From Candidatus Melainabacteria bacterium (GTDB lineage: Bacteria; Cyanobacteriota; Vampirovibrionia; Obscuribacterales; Obscuribacteraceae), in contig QKMZ01000006.1 in assembly GCA_003242885.1 (NCBI GenBank), positions 186,001 through 250,000 on the forward strand: a DNA stretch of 64,000 nucleotides, read 5' to 3'. Both the position numbers and the translations under genes were made by a program. Below, piece after piece: positions 50,338 to 60,255 of this stretch (position 1 is its first letter; the number at the start of each line of letters is the position of its first letter). Below the pieces are notes generated by a model. That model had not been told where the DNA came from and ran no database searches. It worked only from the letters and a program-made list of their open reading frames with translations.

Positions 50338-53300
50338 CTATTTGCCTCTGTGATGGCGTCTTCCGAGCATTCTGCGTCGCTTGGACAATGCGGACTCAGC
50401 ATCTGCATTTGCGGCTGATTTGTCATCACCAGCGGTATCATCATCTTTCTCTTTCTTGGCGTCAGCAGTGCCGTTGTCGCTGGTCTCTGCATCTGCTGAA
50501 CCATGACCTTCATCATCGGTAGAAGCGGCCGCCGGAACAGTTTCGTCGCTAGTGCTCGTTGTGTTATCGGCATCGGCTTGCTTAATTTCATCATCAGCTG
50601 CCGCGTCTTCGCTAACATCTTCGCTTACTGCCGGATTCTGCTCTGCTTTATCTTGCGCGGCTTCATCTCCCGTGACTTCTCCTTCCTCAACATCACCTTG
50701 TGTACCTTTATCTTCCGAAGCTTCATCTTCCAAGACTTCATCTTTTGCAGCTTCATCTTCCGCAGCTTCATCTTCCGCAGCTTCATCTTCCGCAGCATCA
50801 TCTAGGGATGCTTCATCCTGAGCCGTTTCATCTTGGGCTGTTTCCTCTTGCGCAGCATCGTCTTCCGATGTCTCTTCTGCGGCTTCATCTTTTAGCACTG
50901 CATCTTGCTCATCAGTGATTTCCACTTCAGGCAACTCAGGTTCGCTCACCTCGTCGGCAAGTTCTACGTAAGCATGAGTTTCCATTGAAGTTATGCTTAC
51001 GGAGCGTTGTTCATCAGCGTCCTCGCTGTCGAGGACTTCGGCTTCGACTTGGTCGACGTTTTCATCAGATTGCATCGGAACTTCTTCAGCCGCTTCAAAT
51101 GCAGGAATAGCGGCGTCCGGAATTCCTTCTATAGCCTCTGCCGTTTCTAGTACTTCCAGCGCGTCGGCGTCGTCGATGATATCTGCTTCTGCCGTGTCAG
51201 TGACTTCGACGGCTTCCACGGCTAGGTCTTCGTCGACAAAGGATTTCACTTGCCCAGCAAGCGCATCCTCATCAATGATAGGTGGCTCCATCGTCGGCAC
51301 TTGTCTTGCCATGTCAGGTGCTTCCATGTTATCGGCGGCTGCTTCTTCAGCATCGTCCAGTCCGATAACAATACTTGGATTACTGCTGCCTTTTAACGAC
51401 GTGTGGAAAGATTCTTCTTCTTCTTCTTCTTCAGGCGATTCCAAATTATCAGGAGATTCGACAAACGAGTCTATCGAATCAGTAGATGCAGTTGCCCGGT
51501 CCGCCTGCGCTGGGAATTGATTGACTCCTGGAATCGAAGGTCGCACCATATCTAGTGTCTCAGCCCTGGAACTTTCCAGAGCCTCTTGTGGCGGAACATC
51601 TACTATGGCTTCTTCACCAGTGATAGTTGTACGTCCCGATTGCGAATCGAGCTGCAATTCAAACGGGTTTTTCAAACGCTGCCAACCACCGGACATGCGC
51701 TTTTCTTTTGCAAGACGCTCTTCTTCTTCCGTCGAGTTTGCTTGATTATTTGCTTGTCCGGCGCGCTTTTGCTTGGACGGAATAATAAACTCATCATCTT
51801 CCACGTCCCAGAGCGGACGCCCTGTTTCATCGTTGAGTTCTTCTCTGTATTCTTCTCCGAGGAAGGATTTTAGCTCATCGTCTGGTTTGTTCTGAGGTTC
51901 GATCGCTTCAAGATCGAGATGTCGGCTAATGTCGACTACTTCTGATTCCTGACTGGCTGTCGTTGGTGGTAACCCTTCCTGATTTTCACTCTCGGGCGCG
52001 TTCCACTCTAAATTGTCTTTCCAGCTAGGCACCGCATTTGATATTACGAGCTGGCGATCGCCTGACTCAGCGTCTTCCTGTTTAGCCTCACTAGATTGCG
52101 TGTTTTCATCCAGCTGAAAAGTATTATGCAGGGGCGGTCTGAAAGCTGGAATTCTGTCGCGTGTGGTTGATTGAGCCTTCTTAGAGTTGATGTCGTCGCC
52201 GCTTGCTTGCCCGACGTCGATTTTCGGCTGCTGATCACTTGATGCACTGTCCAGATCGTGTAATGCACGGTCGGAAAATGCAAATGCCGGAATACGTTCG
52301 TGGGTAGAATCGGTTGTTTTGTCGCGACCAGCACCGTGCAAGTCTTGTTCTGCATCAGCATTTGCAGTTGGTGGCAAGGATGCTTCAACTAGGGCAGCAC
52401 CAGAATCGATGAGCGTAATGTTTCCTTCATCGTCCTCTTCTTCATCTTCGTCTTCATTTCCATCCTCGTCGCTTACGCGTTCTTCTGCATCAACGAAGCC
52501 AGGGAATTCAACACCGCTCGACGCATCCATATAGCCAAGCTGGTCACTAGATGCTGTGTCCTGTTCACCAGGAGAGACAATCGTATTAAACGCCGGATCT
52601 ATATCATCGGGTCCGAACAATTCTGGACCACTAGCTAAATAGCTATCGGCTTGTGAGCCGGTCAATTCAATTTTCTTACTTAATTCACCAGTGTCGCGCT
52701 GGTTGTCAGCCTTCCGGCTATCAGGCTTGAGCAAATCTTCTTTATATGCAGCACCTTCATAAGTATCGGAAGCCACGTCTTGGTTTGCGCTGCGATTGAG
52801 ATTTGGGTCGAATGCTTGAGCAACTTCGTGCAGCTCAATGTTCCGCCTCTTCCTAGCCTCTCTTGGCTCTTTTCCTGCCGGAGCTGCCGGCAGAGGTGGT
52901 GCCTCCGGAGGTGCGGGAGGTGCCGCAGGCGCGGGAGGCGCAGGTGGTGCTGCCGGTGGTGCACTCGGGGCGGCTGGCGCTTGAACAATAGGGTTTGAAG
53001 CAGAAGACGAAGCGCCTTTCAGCAAGCCGCCCATTGTAGATGGAGGTGCCGTAACGTCGCCGTCTTGCGAGCCGGAAAGAAGTTTGCCCAAAATGCCTGC
53101 GGCTTTCTCTCCATTTCCACTGGCTCGAGCTGATACCACATCTGGTGAGCCAGGCGGCAACATTTGAGCAAGCAAATTGGATTGACTTGTCTTTTGTTCA
53201 TCCATCTTCGGCTGCAACGGAGGCTGCGTATAGACCGGTGTGGTGACCGGGCGATTCAGTTCGGCTTCTGCCTCGGCTTCCACTTCTTCGAGGTGATCGA

Positions 53301-53904
53301 GATCGGACTGAGTGACGTAGCCGCGTTCGACGACAGTTTCTGCAACACTAACGCCGCTTGATTCCAACTCTTCCATCGCAGCCTGATACTGAACAACGGT
53401 GATAAGCCCCTTGCGCAAAAGTTTTTGTGCAAAGAGGACTGCTTCGAGCTGATATTCTTCAATAAATCCCTGTTTGACGAGGAAGCTGCCAAACTGCATT
53501 TCCGGCATCGCCTTGTGCATGTCGCACGCAATTTCCAGCTCCGAGCCTTCCAGCAAGCCAGCGACATTGAGAAGCTCGCCAATTTTGAGGTGCAATCTCT
53601 GCCCAAGCTCGCCCGGCTTTTTCTCTTCCGGTGTTTGCACCATCGATTCGCCGCGAAGACCCATGGTCCTCAAGTCGTAATCGGTCCTGGTAACTGGGTC
53701 AGAAAGGATATCGTAGGCAATGCAGATAAACTTCAAATCGTAGAGAAGCTTATTGCGACGATCAATGTCCGCCGTATTCAGCAATTCACGGTGGATAGCC
53801 CGAGTAAGTTTGTAATAGCGCGTGCGGACGCCTTCCATTGGCGACATCTGGGAGACGCCTAACAGAGTGTAAATGTCAGCAAGAGGTGACTCTTTGTCTG
53901 TCAT
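50338..53904 (-). CDS. Giant acidic protein with J-like domain and MshEN-like modules
   Basis: About 1188 residues from ATG 53902-53904; the frame is open to 54078 but the extra part looks non-coding. Residues about 8-80 resemble a J domain (YTLLGVSQMSPMEGVRTRYY, AYDILSDPVTRTDYD), but the HPD triad is HRE, so DnaK stimulation is doubtful. Next, helical modules (LKIGELLNVAGLLEGSELEI, FGSFLVKQGFIEEYQLEAVL, VVERGYVTQSDLDHL) as in the 39331-40818 protein. The remaining 900 residues are strongly acidic and low in complexity, including an APPAPPAPAAPPAPP run and a DEAAEDEAAEDEAA repeat near residues 1030-1060. The end is basic (SKRRRMLGRRHHRGK). Likely disordered scaffold. Confidence 0.7.
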   Translation of the reverse strand: MTDKESPLADIYTLLGVSQMSPMEGVRTRYYKLTRAIHRELLNTADIDRRNKLLYDLKFICIAYDILSDPVTRTDYDLRTMGLRGESMVQTPEEKKPGELGQRLHLKIGELLNVAGLLEGSELEIACDMHKAMPEMQFGSFLVKQGFIEEYQLEAVLFAQKLLRKGLITVVQYQAAMEELESSGVSVAETVVERGYVTQSDLDHLEEVEAEAEAELNRPVTTPVYTQPPLQPKMDEQKTSQSNLLAQMLPPGSPDVVSARASGNGEKAAGILGKLLSGSQDGDVTAPPSTMGGLLKGASSSASNPIVQAPAAPSAPPAAPPAPPAPAAPPAPPEAPPLPAAPAGKEPREARKRRNIELHEVAQAFDPNLNRSANQDVASDTYEGAAYKEDLLKPDSRKADNQRDTGELSKKIELTGSQADSYLASGPELFGPDDIDPAFNTIVSPGEQDTASSDQLGYMDASSGVEFPGFVDAEERVSDEDGNEDEDEEEDDEGNITLIDSGAALVEASLPPTANADAEQDLHGAGRDKTTDSTHERIPAFAFSDRALHDLDSASSDQQPKIDVGQASGDDINSKKAQSTTRDRIPAFRPPLHNTFQLDENTQSSEAKQEDAESGDRQLVISNAVPSWKDNLEWNAPESENQEGLPPTTASQESEVVDISRHLDLEAIEPQNKPDDELKSFLGEEYREELNDETGRPLWDVEDDEFIIPSKQKRAGQANNQANSTEEEERLAKEKRMSGGWQRLKNPFELQLDSQSGRTTITGEEAIVDVPPQEALESSRAETLDMVRPSIPGVNQFPAQADRATASTDSIDSFVESPDNLESPEEEEEEESFHTSLKGSSNPSIVIGLDDAEEAAADNMEAPDMARQVPTMEPPIIDEDALAGQVKSFVDEDLAVEAVEVTDTAEADIIDDADALEVLETAEAIEGIPDAAIPAFEAAEEVPMQSDENVDQVEAEVLDSEDADEQRSVSITSMETHAYVELADEVSEPELPEVEITDEQDAVLKDEAAEETSEDDAAQEETAQDETAQDEASLDDAAEDEAAEDEAAEDEAAKDEVLEDEASEDKGTQGDVEEGEVTGDEAAQDKAEQNPAVSEDVSEDAAADDEIKQADADNTTSTSDETVPAAASTDDEGHGSADAETSDNGTADAKKEKDDDTAGDDKSAANADAESALSKRRRMLGRRHHRGK
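50720..50810. repeat. 15-bp in-frame tandem repeat in the acidic gene
   Basis: GCTTCATCTTCCGCA units starting at 50720, 50735, 50750, 50765, 50780 and 50795, the middle ones identical. A multiple of three, so it extends the protein by DEAAE units. Confidence 0.85.
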
Positions 53905-54212
53905 TCGGTTTGTATCCGCACTCTCACTTGTTTTCCTCGGGATTCCCGTCGACCCGCTCCTGAAAGCCAGCGGACCCTTTGGACCGGTTGTAATCTCGCC
54001 GGTTGTTTCTCCGGGCGAGAGGTCAATCCGTATAGGGCCGACAAACTCATTATGCCTTTCAGAAGTTGTATTAAACACTTAATGTATATTCTTATGCTTA
54101 TGAGGTTTCCTTGGCATCTCTGCCGCCTCCCCTCGACTCGGCTACAAGCGAATTTATGAGGGTTTGCGAATACAATTAACAGTCGAAAGTTATCAGTCTT
54201 TGGGAAGCCACC

Positions 54213-54947
54213 GTGATTAAAGATAGTCTGCAAGAAGCCCTGGAGCTCAACAGGGACGTCCTCTCCGCATTAGACGCCGATAAATTCGAGAAATTGCGAC
54301 TGTTTCTCAACTCTCTCATTGCCTACAACGAACACACAAACCTCGTCGCAAAGGCTGATGCAACCGTCCTTATCGAGCGACATGTTCTCGATTCTTTGAC
54401 TCTTTTGCCGATTATCAGGCGTTTTATGCCAGAGCAAGGTTTGACCAGCCTGGTTGACGTTGGCGCAGGTGGCGGTTTTCCAGGCGTTATCCTGGCTATG
54501 TCGGTGCCCGAATTGAAAGTTTCTCTCGTTGAAGCAACGGCTAAAAAGTGCCGATTCCTTGAGCAGGCAAGCGATTTGCTCAAGCTCGAACACCCCATAA
54601 CCGTGATCAACGGGCGAGCTGAGGAATTGGGCACTTTGTCCGACTATAGAGGTAGCTACGACTTGGCTACAGCGCGCGCTGTTGGCTCGACCGCGCTGGT
54701 TTCTGAGCTGCTGATTCCGCTCGTTAAGGTCGGCGGTCATGCTCTTCTGCAAAAGACCAAGAGCCAGCTGGATCAGGAGATGGGCGAGGCTGAGAAACGG
54801 CTGAAACAGATGGGCGCGAGCGTCGAAGAGATGGTGAATATCGAACCTGAAAAGGACGAAACCGAGCGAGTAGTCCTGGTCTTGAAGAAACACAGTGAAA
54901 CGCCGGATGGCTATCCGCGCCCGTGGTCGCGAATTAAACGAGATTGA
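54213..54947 (+). CDS. rsmG: 16S rRNA (guanine527-N7)-methyltransferase
   Basis: 244 residues from GTG 54213 (GGGAAG upstream). Methylates G527 of 16S rRNA with S-adenosylmethionine. Seen: YNEHTNLVAKAD, the SAM-binding VDVGAGGGFPG (81-91), LVEATAKKCRFLEQ, and DLATARAVGS, the standard RsmG set. It diverges from the acidic J-like gene and converges on the next gene with a three-base gap. Not next to parA/parB or mnmG here, unlike in many bacteria. Confidence 0.95.
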   Translation: MIKDSLQEALELNRDVLSALDADKFEKLRLFLNSLIAYNEHTNLVAKADATVLIERHVLDSLTLLPIIRRFMPEQGLTSLVDVGAGGGFPGVILAMSVPELKVSLVEATAKKCRFLEQASDLLKLEHPITVINGRAEELGTLSDYRGSYDLATARAVGSTALVSELLIPLVKVGGHALLQKTKSQLDQEMGEAEKRLKQMGASVEEMVNIEPEKDETERVVLVLKKHSETPDGYPRPWSRIKRD

Positions 54948-54950
54948 AAC

Positions 54951-55910
54951 CTAGCCCGCCGGCGTCGCCCAATTAGTCGGCTCGGTGCCGCCCGGGGCGG
55001 TCCATTCATCAGGCTGCACGTCCTCGTCGCCAGTCGGCGGAACCATCCAGCCTTCAGCCGATGCCTGCATGCGCGCCTTTTCGTTGTCGTTGTCGATAGA
55101 GAGCTCCAAGAGCCTGCGTCGGCTGCCGAACATATACTGAGCGCGGCTAATTAACGCAGTTATATCTATGCAGTCATGAGCAAAAATGATGTTGTCCAGG
55201 TGCCTGTACCAGTCATCGCCCGGGGGCACGATAATGTCCGCGACTAAATCACCCACCTCCAGATTAACTGGTTGACGGTTTGCGCGGGGCGGGAAATTGA
55301 GCGTGTAGAGCTTCGTATCGAAGCCCAGGCACTCGACTCGCCCGAGGTGCGGGGACGTCTTCTCATCGAGAGTGAAGCCTGCTTCCTCATAGGCGCGCAG
55401 TTCTTCATGCCAGAACTCGCGGAGCACTTCCTGCAATGTGAGCATATGCGGCTCTAGGCGCCACATCTCGGTCGTCGGCATGTAAGAAAGCGATGGGACG
55501 AACTCCCAACTTTCTTCGCCGTATATAACATCGAATTGGTGTGTATATGCCCAGGATGTCATCAATACGCTCAACCAGATAGCGTTGTCGCGATAGACCT
55601 TGGCGTAGCTTTTCTTGAACCAATCCTGCCAATCTTCAAAGGAATCGTATTGGCTGGAGCGCTTGTTCAGCCCGTCGCGCCATTCTTTCTCGTCCGGCGT
55701 CGTGTCCTCGGCGTTGAAGAATTCAGCCCAGTAGGCGGTCACAATTGCCTGTTCGAGCAGCAACGGTTCGCTGCGCCCAACCTGCTGCTGCCAGAGCAGC
55801 TGCACGGCTTTGAGTGTCTCTTCGCAGCGCGAATATGGGTTGGACTCTCTCAGATCAGGACGGTGCCTGACCCAATCAATACCTGCTCGAATTAAGAATG
55901 CTGGATGCAT
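54951..55910 (-). CDS. Unknown protein, 319 residues
   Basis: No signal peptide or membrane helix. Rich in Trp (more than 12 residues, e.g. SWEFVPSLSYMPTTEMWRLE, DNAIWLSVLMTSWAYTHQFD), acidic, with a His/Asp pattern DNIIFAHDCIDITALISRA. The tail is Pro/Asp/Thr-rich and ends TNWATPAG. I recognise no family. The sequence character is that of a genuine soluble protein. Convergent with rsmG; the rhodanese gene behind it is on the same strand, 64 bases upstream. Confidence 0.65.
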   Translation of the reverse strand: MHPAFLIRAGIDWVRHRPDLRESNPYSRCEETLKAVQLLWQQQVGRSEPLLLEQAIVTAYWAEFFNAEDTTPDEKEWRDGLNKRSSQYDSFEDWQDWFKKSYAKVYRDNAIWLSVLMTSWAYTHQFDVIYGEESWEFVPSLSYMPTTEMWRLEPHMLTLQEVLREFWHEELRAYEEAGFTLDEKTSPHLGRVECLGFDTKLYTLNFPPRANRQPVNLEVGDLVADIIVPPGDDWYRHLDNIIFAHDCIDITALISRAQYMFGSRRRLLELSIDNDNEKARMQASAEGWMVPPTGDEDVQPDEWTAPGGTEPTNWATPAG

Positions 55911-55974
55911 AGTCAGATAAGACTATATCAACTGTTCGGGCTCTTGGTATCTGCTCAGCCCGGTTACACTGCAC

Positions 55975-56877
55975 TTATGGTTCGTCCGGTTGGGTCTGAC
56001 AGCTCGAGATTACCGTCAGATCGGAATGATGCGACCATTCCATGAGTGAACCGTCGTAAACAGGCAAAATTTTTCCGGTCGCGAGTTCATATAACAGCGA
56101 GAATGTCGCCGCTCGAACACCGACCTCGCAATAAGAAGCCTTAACATTCGAAAGTATGTTTTCGGATTCTAAGAGTTTTAAGAATTCGGTTTTGCCGATA
56201 AATTTGCCGTCGTTTGCAAAGAAGCGGTCAAACCAAATATTTACTGAGCGAGGCATGTGACCCATGCGCGGTTGGTAGTCGTAAAGTCTGCCCTCGAATT
56301 CGAGAGGTGAGCGGGTATCGACGAGAATCGGGTGTGAGTCTTCGTTTTCTTCCAACATCATTTTCACATCAGCCAGTTCGACTCGTCTTTGTGGTTGAAG
56401 CGCGACTTTGAATTTCTTCTGCTTCGCTACGCGCTCTTCTTCTGAAACTACCTTGGTGGAAACTTCACCCTTTGCTTGGAGCCAGGCATTGTATCCGCCA
56501 TCAAGGATATAAACCTTCTCAATACCGAAATAAAGCAACATCCATGCGACTCTTCCTTCGCGTCCTTTTGAAGATATGCCACCTGAATAAACCACTACCG
56601 TGCCATCGTTGGTGATACCAAGTTTGCCGAGCGCATTTTCTATTTTTTCAATAGACTCGACGTTGAGATTTCCCCAATAGCCAGGTTCGAACAACGTAGA
56701 TTTGGCTGATGATGGCGCTTTCGAACACCACTCAAACCATTGATTCGAAATTGCGCCCGGAATATGCCCTTCGGAAAATTCCAACTCTTCACGTGTGTCG
56801 AGCAGAACTGCAGAGGCGTCCTTTTTTAAAAGATCCTTGAGTTGAACTGCGTCTATCAGCTCAATGCGTTGGTTCAT
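55975..56877 (-). CDS. Two-domain sulfurtransferase (rhodanese)
   Basis: 300 residues. Two rhodanese domains: the first, inactive (VLLDTREELEFSEGHIPGAI, SSKGREGRVAWMLLYFGIEK), and a second with the catalytic Cys250 in SYCEVGVRAATFSLL, six-residue loop CEVGVRA. Matches thiosulfate/3-mercaptopyruvate sulfurtransferases. Thr/Arg/Ser substitution in the loop affects donor choice, so I do not choose between thiosulfate and mercaptopyruvate. Likely cytoplasmic, as no signal peptide is seen. Repeat elements lie just upstream (56887-56940). Confidence 0.9.
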   Translation of the reverse strand: MNQRIELIDAVQLKDLLKKDASAVLLDTREELEFSEGHIPGAISNQWFEWCSKAPSSAKSTLFEPGYWGNLNVESIEKIENALGKLGITNDGTVVVYSGGISSKGREGRVAWMLLYFGIEKVYILDGGYNAWLQAKGEVSTKVVSEEERVAKQKKFKVALQPQRRVELADVKMMLEENEDSHPILVDTRSPLEFEGRLYDYQPRMGHMPRSVNIWFDRFFANDGKFIGKTEFLKLLESENILSNVKASYCEVGVRAATFSLLYELATGKILPVYDGSLMEWSHHSDLTVISSCQTQPDEP

Positions 56878-56886
56878 GTTTGTCTT

Positions 56887-56940
56887 CCTGGGAGCGCCGG
56901 CGGCTCGCCGGCTTCGGGCGGCATTAATGCCGCCCCTACA
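56887..56940. repeat. Paired palindromes between rhodanese and malQ
   Basis: CCTGGGAGCG-family copy (56887-56912) followed by GGGCGGCATTAATGCCGCCC (56916-56935), a perfect palindrome with a CTACA end. Confidence 0.85.
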
Positions 56941-56981
56941 GTCTAATGCAGAAACGATTTCAAATGTACTGCCGGAGGAAA

Positions 56982-58715
56982 TTATTTGACTGCTTTTGCT
57001 GCAATCTTCCCTGGCAGTCTGTCAGTTTTTGAAATCAAATTTTGGAACGTGGAAATGTTCTCTGCATACTCTGGACGCTTTTCTAATTCGTCCAGGCTTG
57101 CTTCCAATCTTTGACTCCAATTTACGTCACCAGCTGCACCGGGCTCATTGAATCTTTGCGTGGTTCCAAGCAAGTCGGTGATCATCAGCAATGCCATCCA
57201 GCAGGGGCTTTCCATCAAGACTTTTAAAAACGTCTTGTGCAGCTCCGGCGTGAATGTCAGCGGCGGATTCTCTTCATCAAGACCGAGGAAGCGCATCAAG
57301 CGTTGAACTTCCTTCCAGCCTTCGCTGCCGTCTGGACCATGCCACCACTCGACCAACCTTTCGTAATAGGCTTTCAAAGGTTCATGATCGTGCGTGCCAT
57401 AAGTGCCCAAACTCAGCGGTTGCATATCTTCGCTGGGCTCGAACTCACGGGTTTCTTCGTCGCGTTCAAAAATAGGAATTGCAAAGCCTGCCATGCCCAA
57501 ACTTCTCAAAAGTGGACGGACATATTTAGGAACGCACCCGAGATCTTCGGCAATGATCCAAGCACTGCCTGATGCGTCCATAACCATCTCGAGAAAAACT
57601 TTTCCTTCTTGCTCATTCAGTTTTGCATCCTTCGGCTCGTCGTCCGAACGCGGAAGGAATTGCGGAAGATTCCCATCGGTTTTCTCTTTCGCTTCTTCTT
57701 CAGTTAGTTCCGTGAACTCCCAATTGCGTTCCGGAATCCACGGGAAAGAGTAGATTCGGAAAAATCCGAGCACGTGATCGATGCGGAAATCATGGAAAAT
57801 CGAAGTCGCCATTCCGACTCGCTGACGCCACCACTGGTAGTTATCTGCTTTATGCTTCTTCCACGCGTAGAGCGGTACTCCCCAGTTTTGTCCCCACTTC
57901 GCAGTGAACGGATCTCCCTGGAAATATGCTTCCGGCGGTGCGCCACCAGACCAATTCAAATCGAATAAATCACGTTGTGCCCACACGTCAGCGCTGTATC
58001 GGCTGACACCAAATGGGATATCACCCATCAGACGCACGTTTCTCTCATCAGCATACTTTCGGACATCGTGCCATTGCTCGAATGCTTGCCATTGGACAAA
58101 CTCGTAGTAGCTGATAAGCTTCTCGAAATCAGCTTTCTTAGGACTTTTGGCAATGAATGCAATTGCCTTCTTTGGATCTCTAAAGTCTTCTTTCCACTGT
58201 GTCCATACGCTACTGCCGTTATGGTGATCGACCAGAGTTCTGTATAGCGCATATGGAATCAGCCAGCGCTCATTACTCTTTTTAAACTCTGCAAAGCGTT
58301 TTACCTCTGCCGAGTTTTTCTCACCTTTTTTGAACGAGTCGAAAGCGATCCGCAAAAGTGCATGTTTTAGGGCTTTTACTTCGTCATATTTGACCGGGCC
58401 CTCGTTCAATCTAGTGCGAACCGCATCAGTCACGATCGAATGAAAATCTTCATTCGACAACCAAGGCATCACTTTCGGTGTTACGGTCAGCAGCGTAGGG
58501 TCCAAAGCGACAGAACTAATTGCCGAATACGGACTATGGTCACCACCTGTTTCATTAATGGGCAGCGTCTGCAATTCACCGATCTCGTGGCGAGCGCAAA
58601 AGTCGATGGCTTGCTTGACGGCGGTTGTGTCGCCTACTCCCAAGTCGTCACTGTGTCGCAGCGCGAAAACTGGAATTAAAACACCTGCAAGTTTCTTTTT
58701 CGGGTCAATTCTCAT
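56982..58715 (-). CDS. malQ: 4-alpha-glucanotransferase (amylomaltase, GH77)
   Basis: 577 residues. Moves alpha-1,4-glucan segments between chains; needed for glycogen or maltodextrin use. Motifs in order: LPINETGGDHSPYSAISSVA, GDIPFGVSRYSADVW, nucleophile Asp313 (FRIDHVLGFFR), acid/base Glu390 (WIIAEDLGCVP) and Asp443 (GTYGTHDHEPL). The length fits the short (DPE1-type) form. Start ATG 58713-58715. Next on the strand is purB, 56 bases upstream. No other glycogen gene is present. Confidence 0.95.
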   Translation of the reverse strand: MRIDPKKKLAGVLIPVFALRHSDDLGVGDTTAVKQAIDFCARHEIGELQTLPINETGGDHSPYSAISSVALDPTLLTVTPKVMPWLSNEDFHSIVTDAVRTRLNEGPVKYDEVKALKHALLRIAFDSFKKGEKNSAEVKRFAEFKKSNERWLIPYALYRTLVDHHNGSSVWTQWKEDFRDPKKAIAFIAKSPKKADFEKLISYYEFVQWQAFEQWHDVRKYADERNVRLMGDIPFGVSRYSADVWAQRDLFDLNWSGGAPPEAYFQGDPFTAKWGQNWGVPLYAWKKHKADNYQWWRQRVGMATSIFHDFRIDHVLGFFRIYSFPWIPERNWEFTELTEEEAKEKTDGNLPQFLPRSDDEPKDAKLNEQEGKVFLEMVMDASGSAWIIAEDLGCVPKYVRPLLRSLGMAGFAIPIFERDEETREFEPSEDMQPLSLGTYGTHDHEPLKAYYERLVEWWHGPDGSEGWKEVQRLMRFLGLDEENPPLTFTPELHKTFLKVLMESPCWMALLMITDLLGTTQRFNEPGAAGDVNWSQRLEASLDELEKRPEYAENISTFQNLISKTDRLPGKIAAKAVK

Positions 58716-58771
58716 GTCGAATCTCTCATTGCAGACATCTAACGTCAGAGTGTCTTCGTTAGAAAAGGCGA

Positions 58772-60067
58772 TTAGATGCCTATTCTGTCGAACACTACGT
58801 CGATGTTCTTCAAGTACTCATTAGGGTCGAAGCAGGAGGCGATCTCCTCTTGTTTCAAGTGTTTGGTCACCAATGGATCTTTGGACAAATTGTCTTTGAA
58901 GTTGCCATTGTCGGAATTCCAAGCTTTCATAGCGTTGGATTGCACGAGCTTGTAGGCTTCTTCACGGCTCAATCCTTTTTCTATGAGTTTGAGCATCACG
59001 GCCTGCGAGAAAATCACGCCGCCAAAAACATCAAGGTTGCGCGCCATGTTTTTCTCATAAACGACAAGCCCAGCCATAATTTTGGTGAAGCGGGCCAGCA
59101 TGTAATCGAGCAAAATTGTGGAGTCCGGCACAATTACTCGTTCTACAGAAGAGTGACTGATGTCCCGCTCATGCCAGAGCGGAATGTTTTCCAATGCAGC
59201 CATTGCATTGCCGCGTAATATTCTCGCCAATCCGGTGATGTTTTCCGAGCCAACTGGATTACGTTTGTGCGGCATCGCCGAAGAACCTTTTTGGCCTTGC
59301 GAGAACGGTTCCTCAACCTCCAGGACGTCAGTACGTTGCAAATGTCTGATTTCGGTGGCGAACTTTTCGAGCGAAGATCCGATTAGTGCCAAAGTAAAAA
59401 GAAACTGCGCATGGCGATCGCGCTGAATAATCTGCGTGGAGATTTTGGCGGGTGTCAGCCCAAGGATCTCGCAGGTCAATCTTTCCACTTCAGGCGAAAT
59501 GTTGGAAAACGTACCCACGGGTCCACTAATCATTCCAACCGAAATGTTTTCAATAGCGTCGTCAAGACGCTTCTGATGGCGTCTTACTTCTTCGAGCCAA
59601 ACGCCGAGCTTGAAGCCGAAGGTCATGGGCTCTGCGTGAATGCCATGCGAACGCCCGATTTGAACTGTTCCTTTATGTTTGCGAACCTGACCCAAAATTG
59701 CGTCGTGCAAATTATCGAGTTCTGTCCGCAGCATTAAACCTGCGCGCCTCATGTTGATGGCAAGAGCTGTGTCAATGACATCCGAACTAGTCAAACCGAG
59801 GTGGATGAAGCGGGAATTCTCACCGACGTTCTCGTTGACGTTGGTTAAAAAGGCGATGACGTCGTGTTTGACTTCTTCTTCTATCTCTTTGATTCTTTCA
59901 ACATCGAATGTAGCCTTGGCTTTGATGTCTTTCAGAGCTTCTTCAGGGATGACTCCGAGCTTGACTTGCGCTTCACAGACAGCGATTTCAACTTCGAGCC
60001 AAGTCTGAAACCTGGACTTGTCCGTCCAGAGCGCGCCCATCTCTTTGCGGGTGTAACGGTCGATCAA
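58772..60067 (-). CDS. purB: Adenylosuccinate lyase
   Basis: 431 residues. Splits adenylosuccinate and SAICAR in purine synthesis, giving fumarate. Seen: FIHLGLTSSDVIDTA, catalytic His141 in GRSHGIHAEPMTFG, the flexible signature loop SSAMPHKRNP with the catalytic Ser (262-271), and a C-terminal domain ending in FDRIGI. Full-length, one chain. Start ATG 60065-60067. Upstream is the divergent stress-protein gene. Confidence 0.96.
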   Translation of the reverse strand: MIDRYTRKEMGALWTDKSRFQTWLEVEIAVCEAQVKLGVIPEEALKDIKAKATFDVERIKEIEEEVKHDVIAFLTNVNENVGENSRFIHLGLTSSDVIDTALAINMRRAGLMLRTELDNLHDAILGQVRKHKGTVQIGRSHGIHAEPMTFGFKLGVWLEEVRRHQKRLDDAIENISVGMISGPVGTFSNISPEVERLTCEILGLTPAKISTQIIQRDRHAQFLFTLALIGSSLEKFATEIRHLQRTDVLEVEEPFSQGQKGSSAMPHKRNPVGSENITGLARILRGNAMAALENIPLWHERDISHSSVERVIVPDSTILLDYMLARFTKIMAGLVVYEKNMARNLDVFGGVIFSQAVMLKLIEKGLSREEAYKLVQSNAMKAWNSDNGNFKDNLSKDPLVTKHLKQEEIASCFDPNEYLKNIDVVFDRIGI

Positions 60068-60255
60068 TGCAAAAACCTCGGCTCTCGCCTTTGCAGGCCT
60101 ATGTGGGAACGAACGCTATTTTACGACGTCGCCCGCATTGCCGCACTGGGCGGTATCTTTCGGTAAAGTTGCATCTTTAGAACCACCGAAGCTAATGAAT
60201 CCCAACCGCGCTAGAATATCGGCTGTTTAGCCTGGTCCTCTGGAGATTAAATCGA

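Noticed and set aside
53905..54078. Longer N-terminus for the J-like protein
   Set aside because: Extra 58 residues are low in quality with no ribosome binding site; a downstream ATG starts the J-like domain directly.
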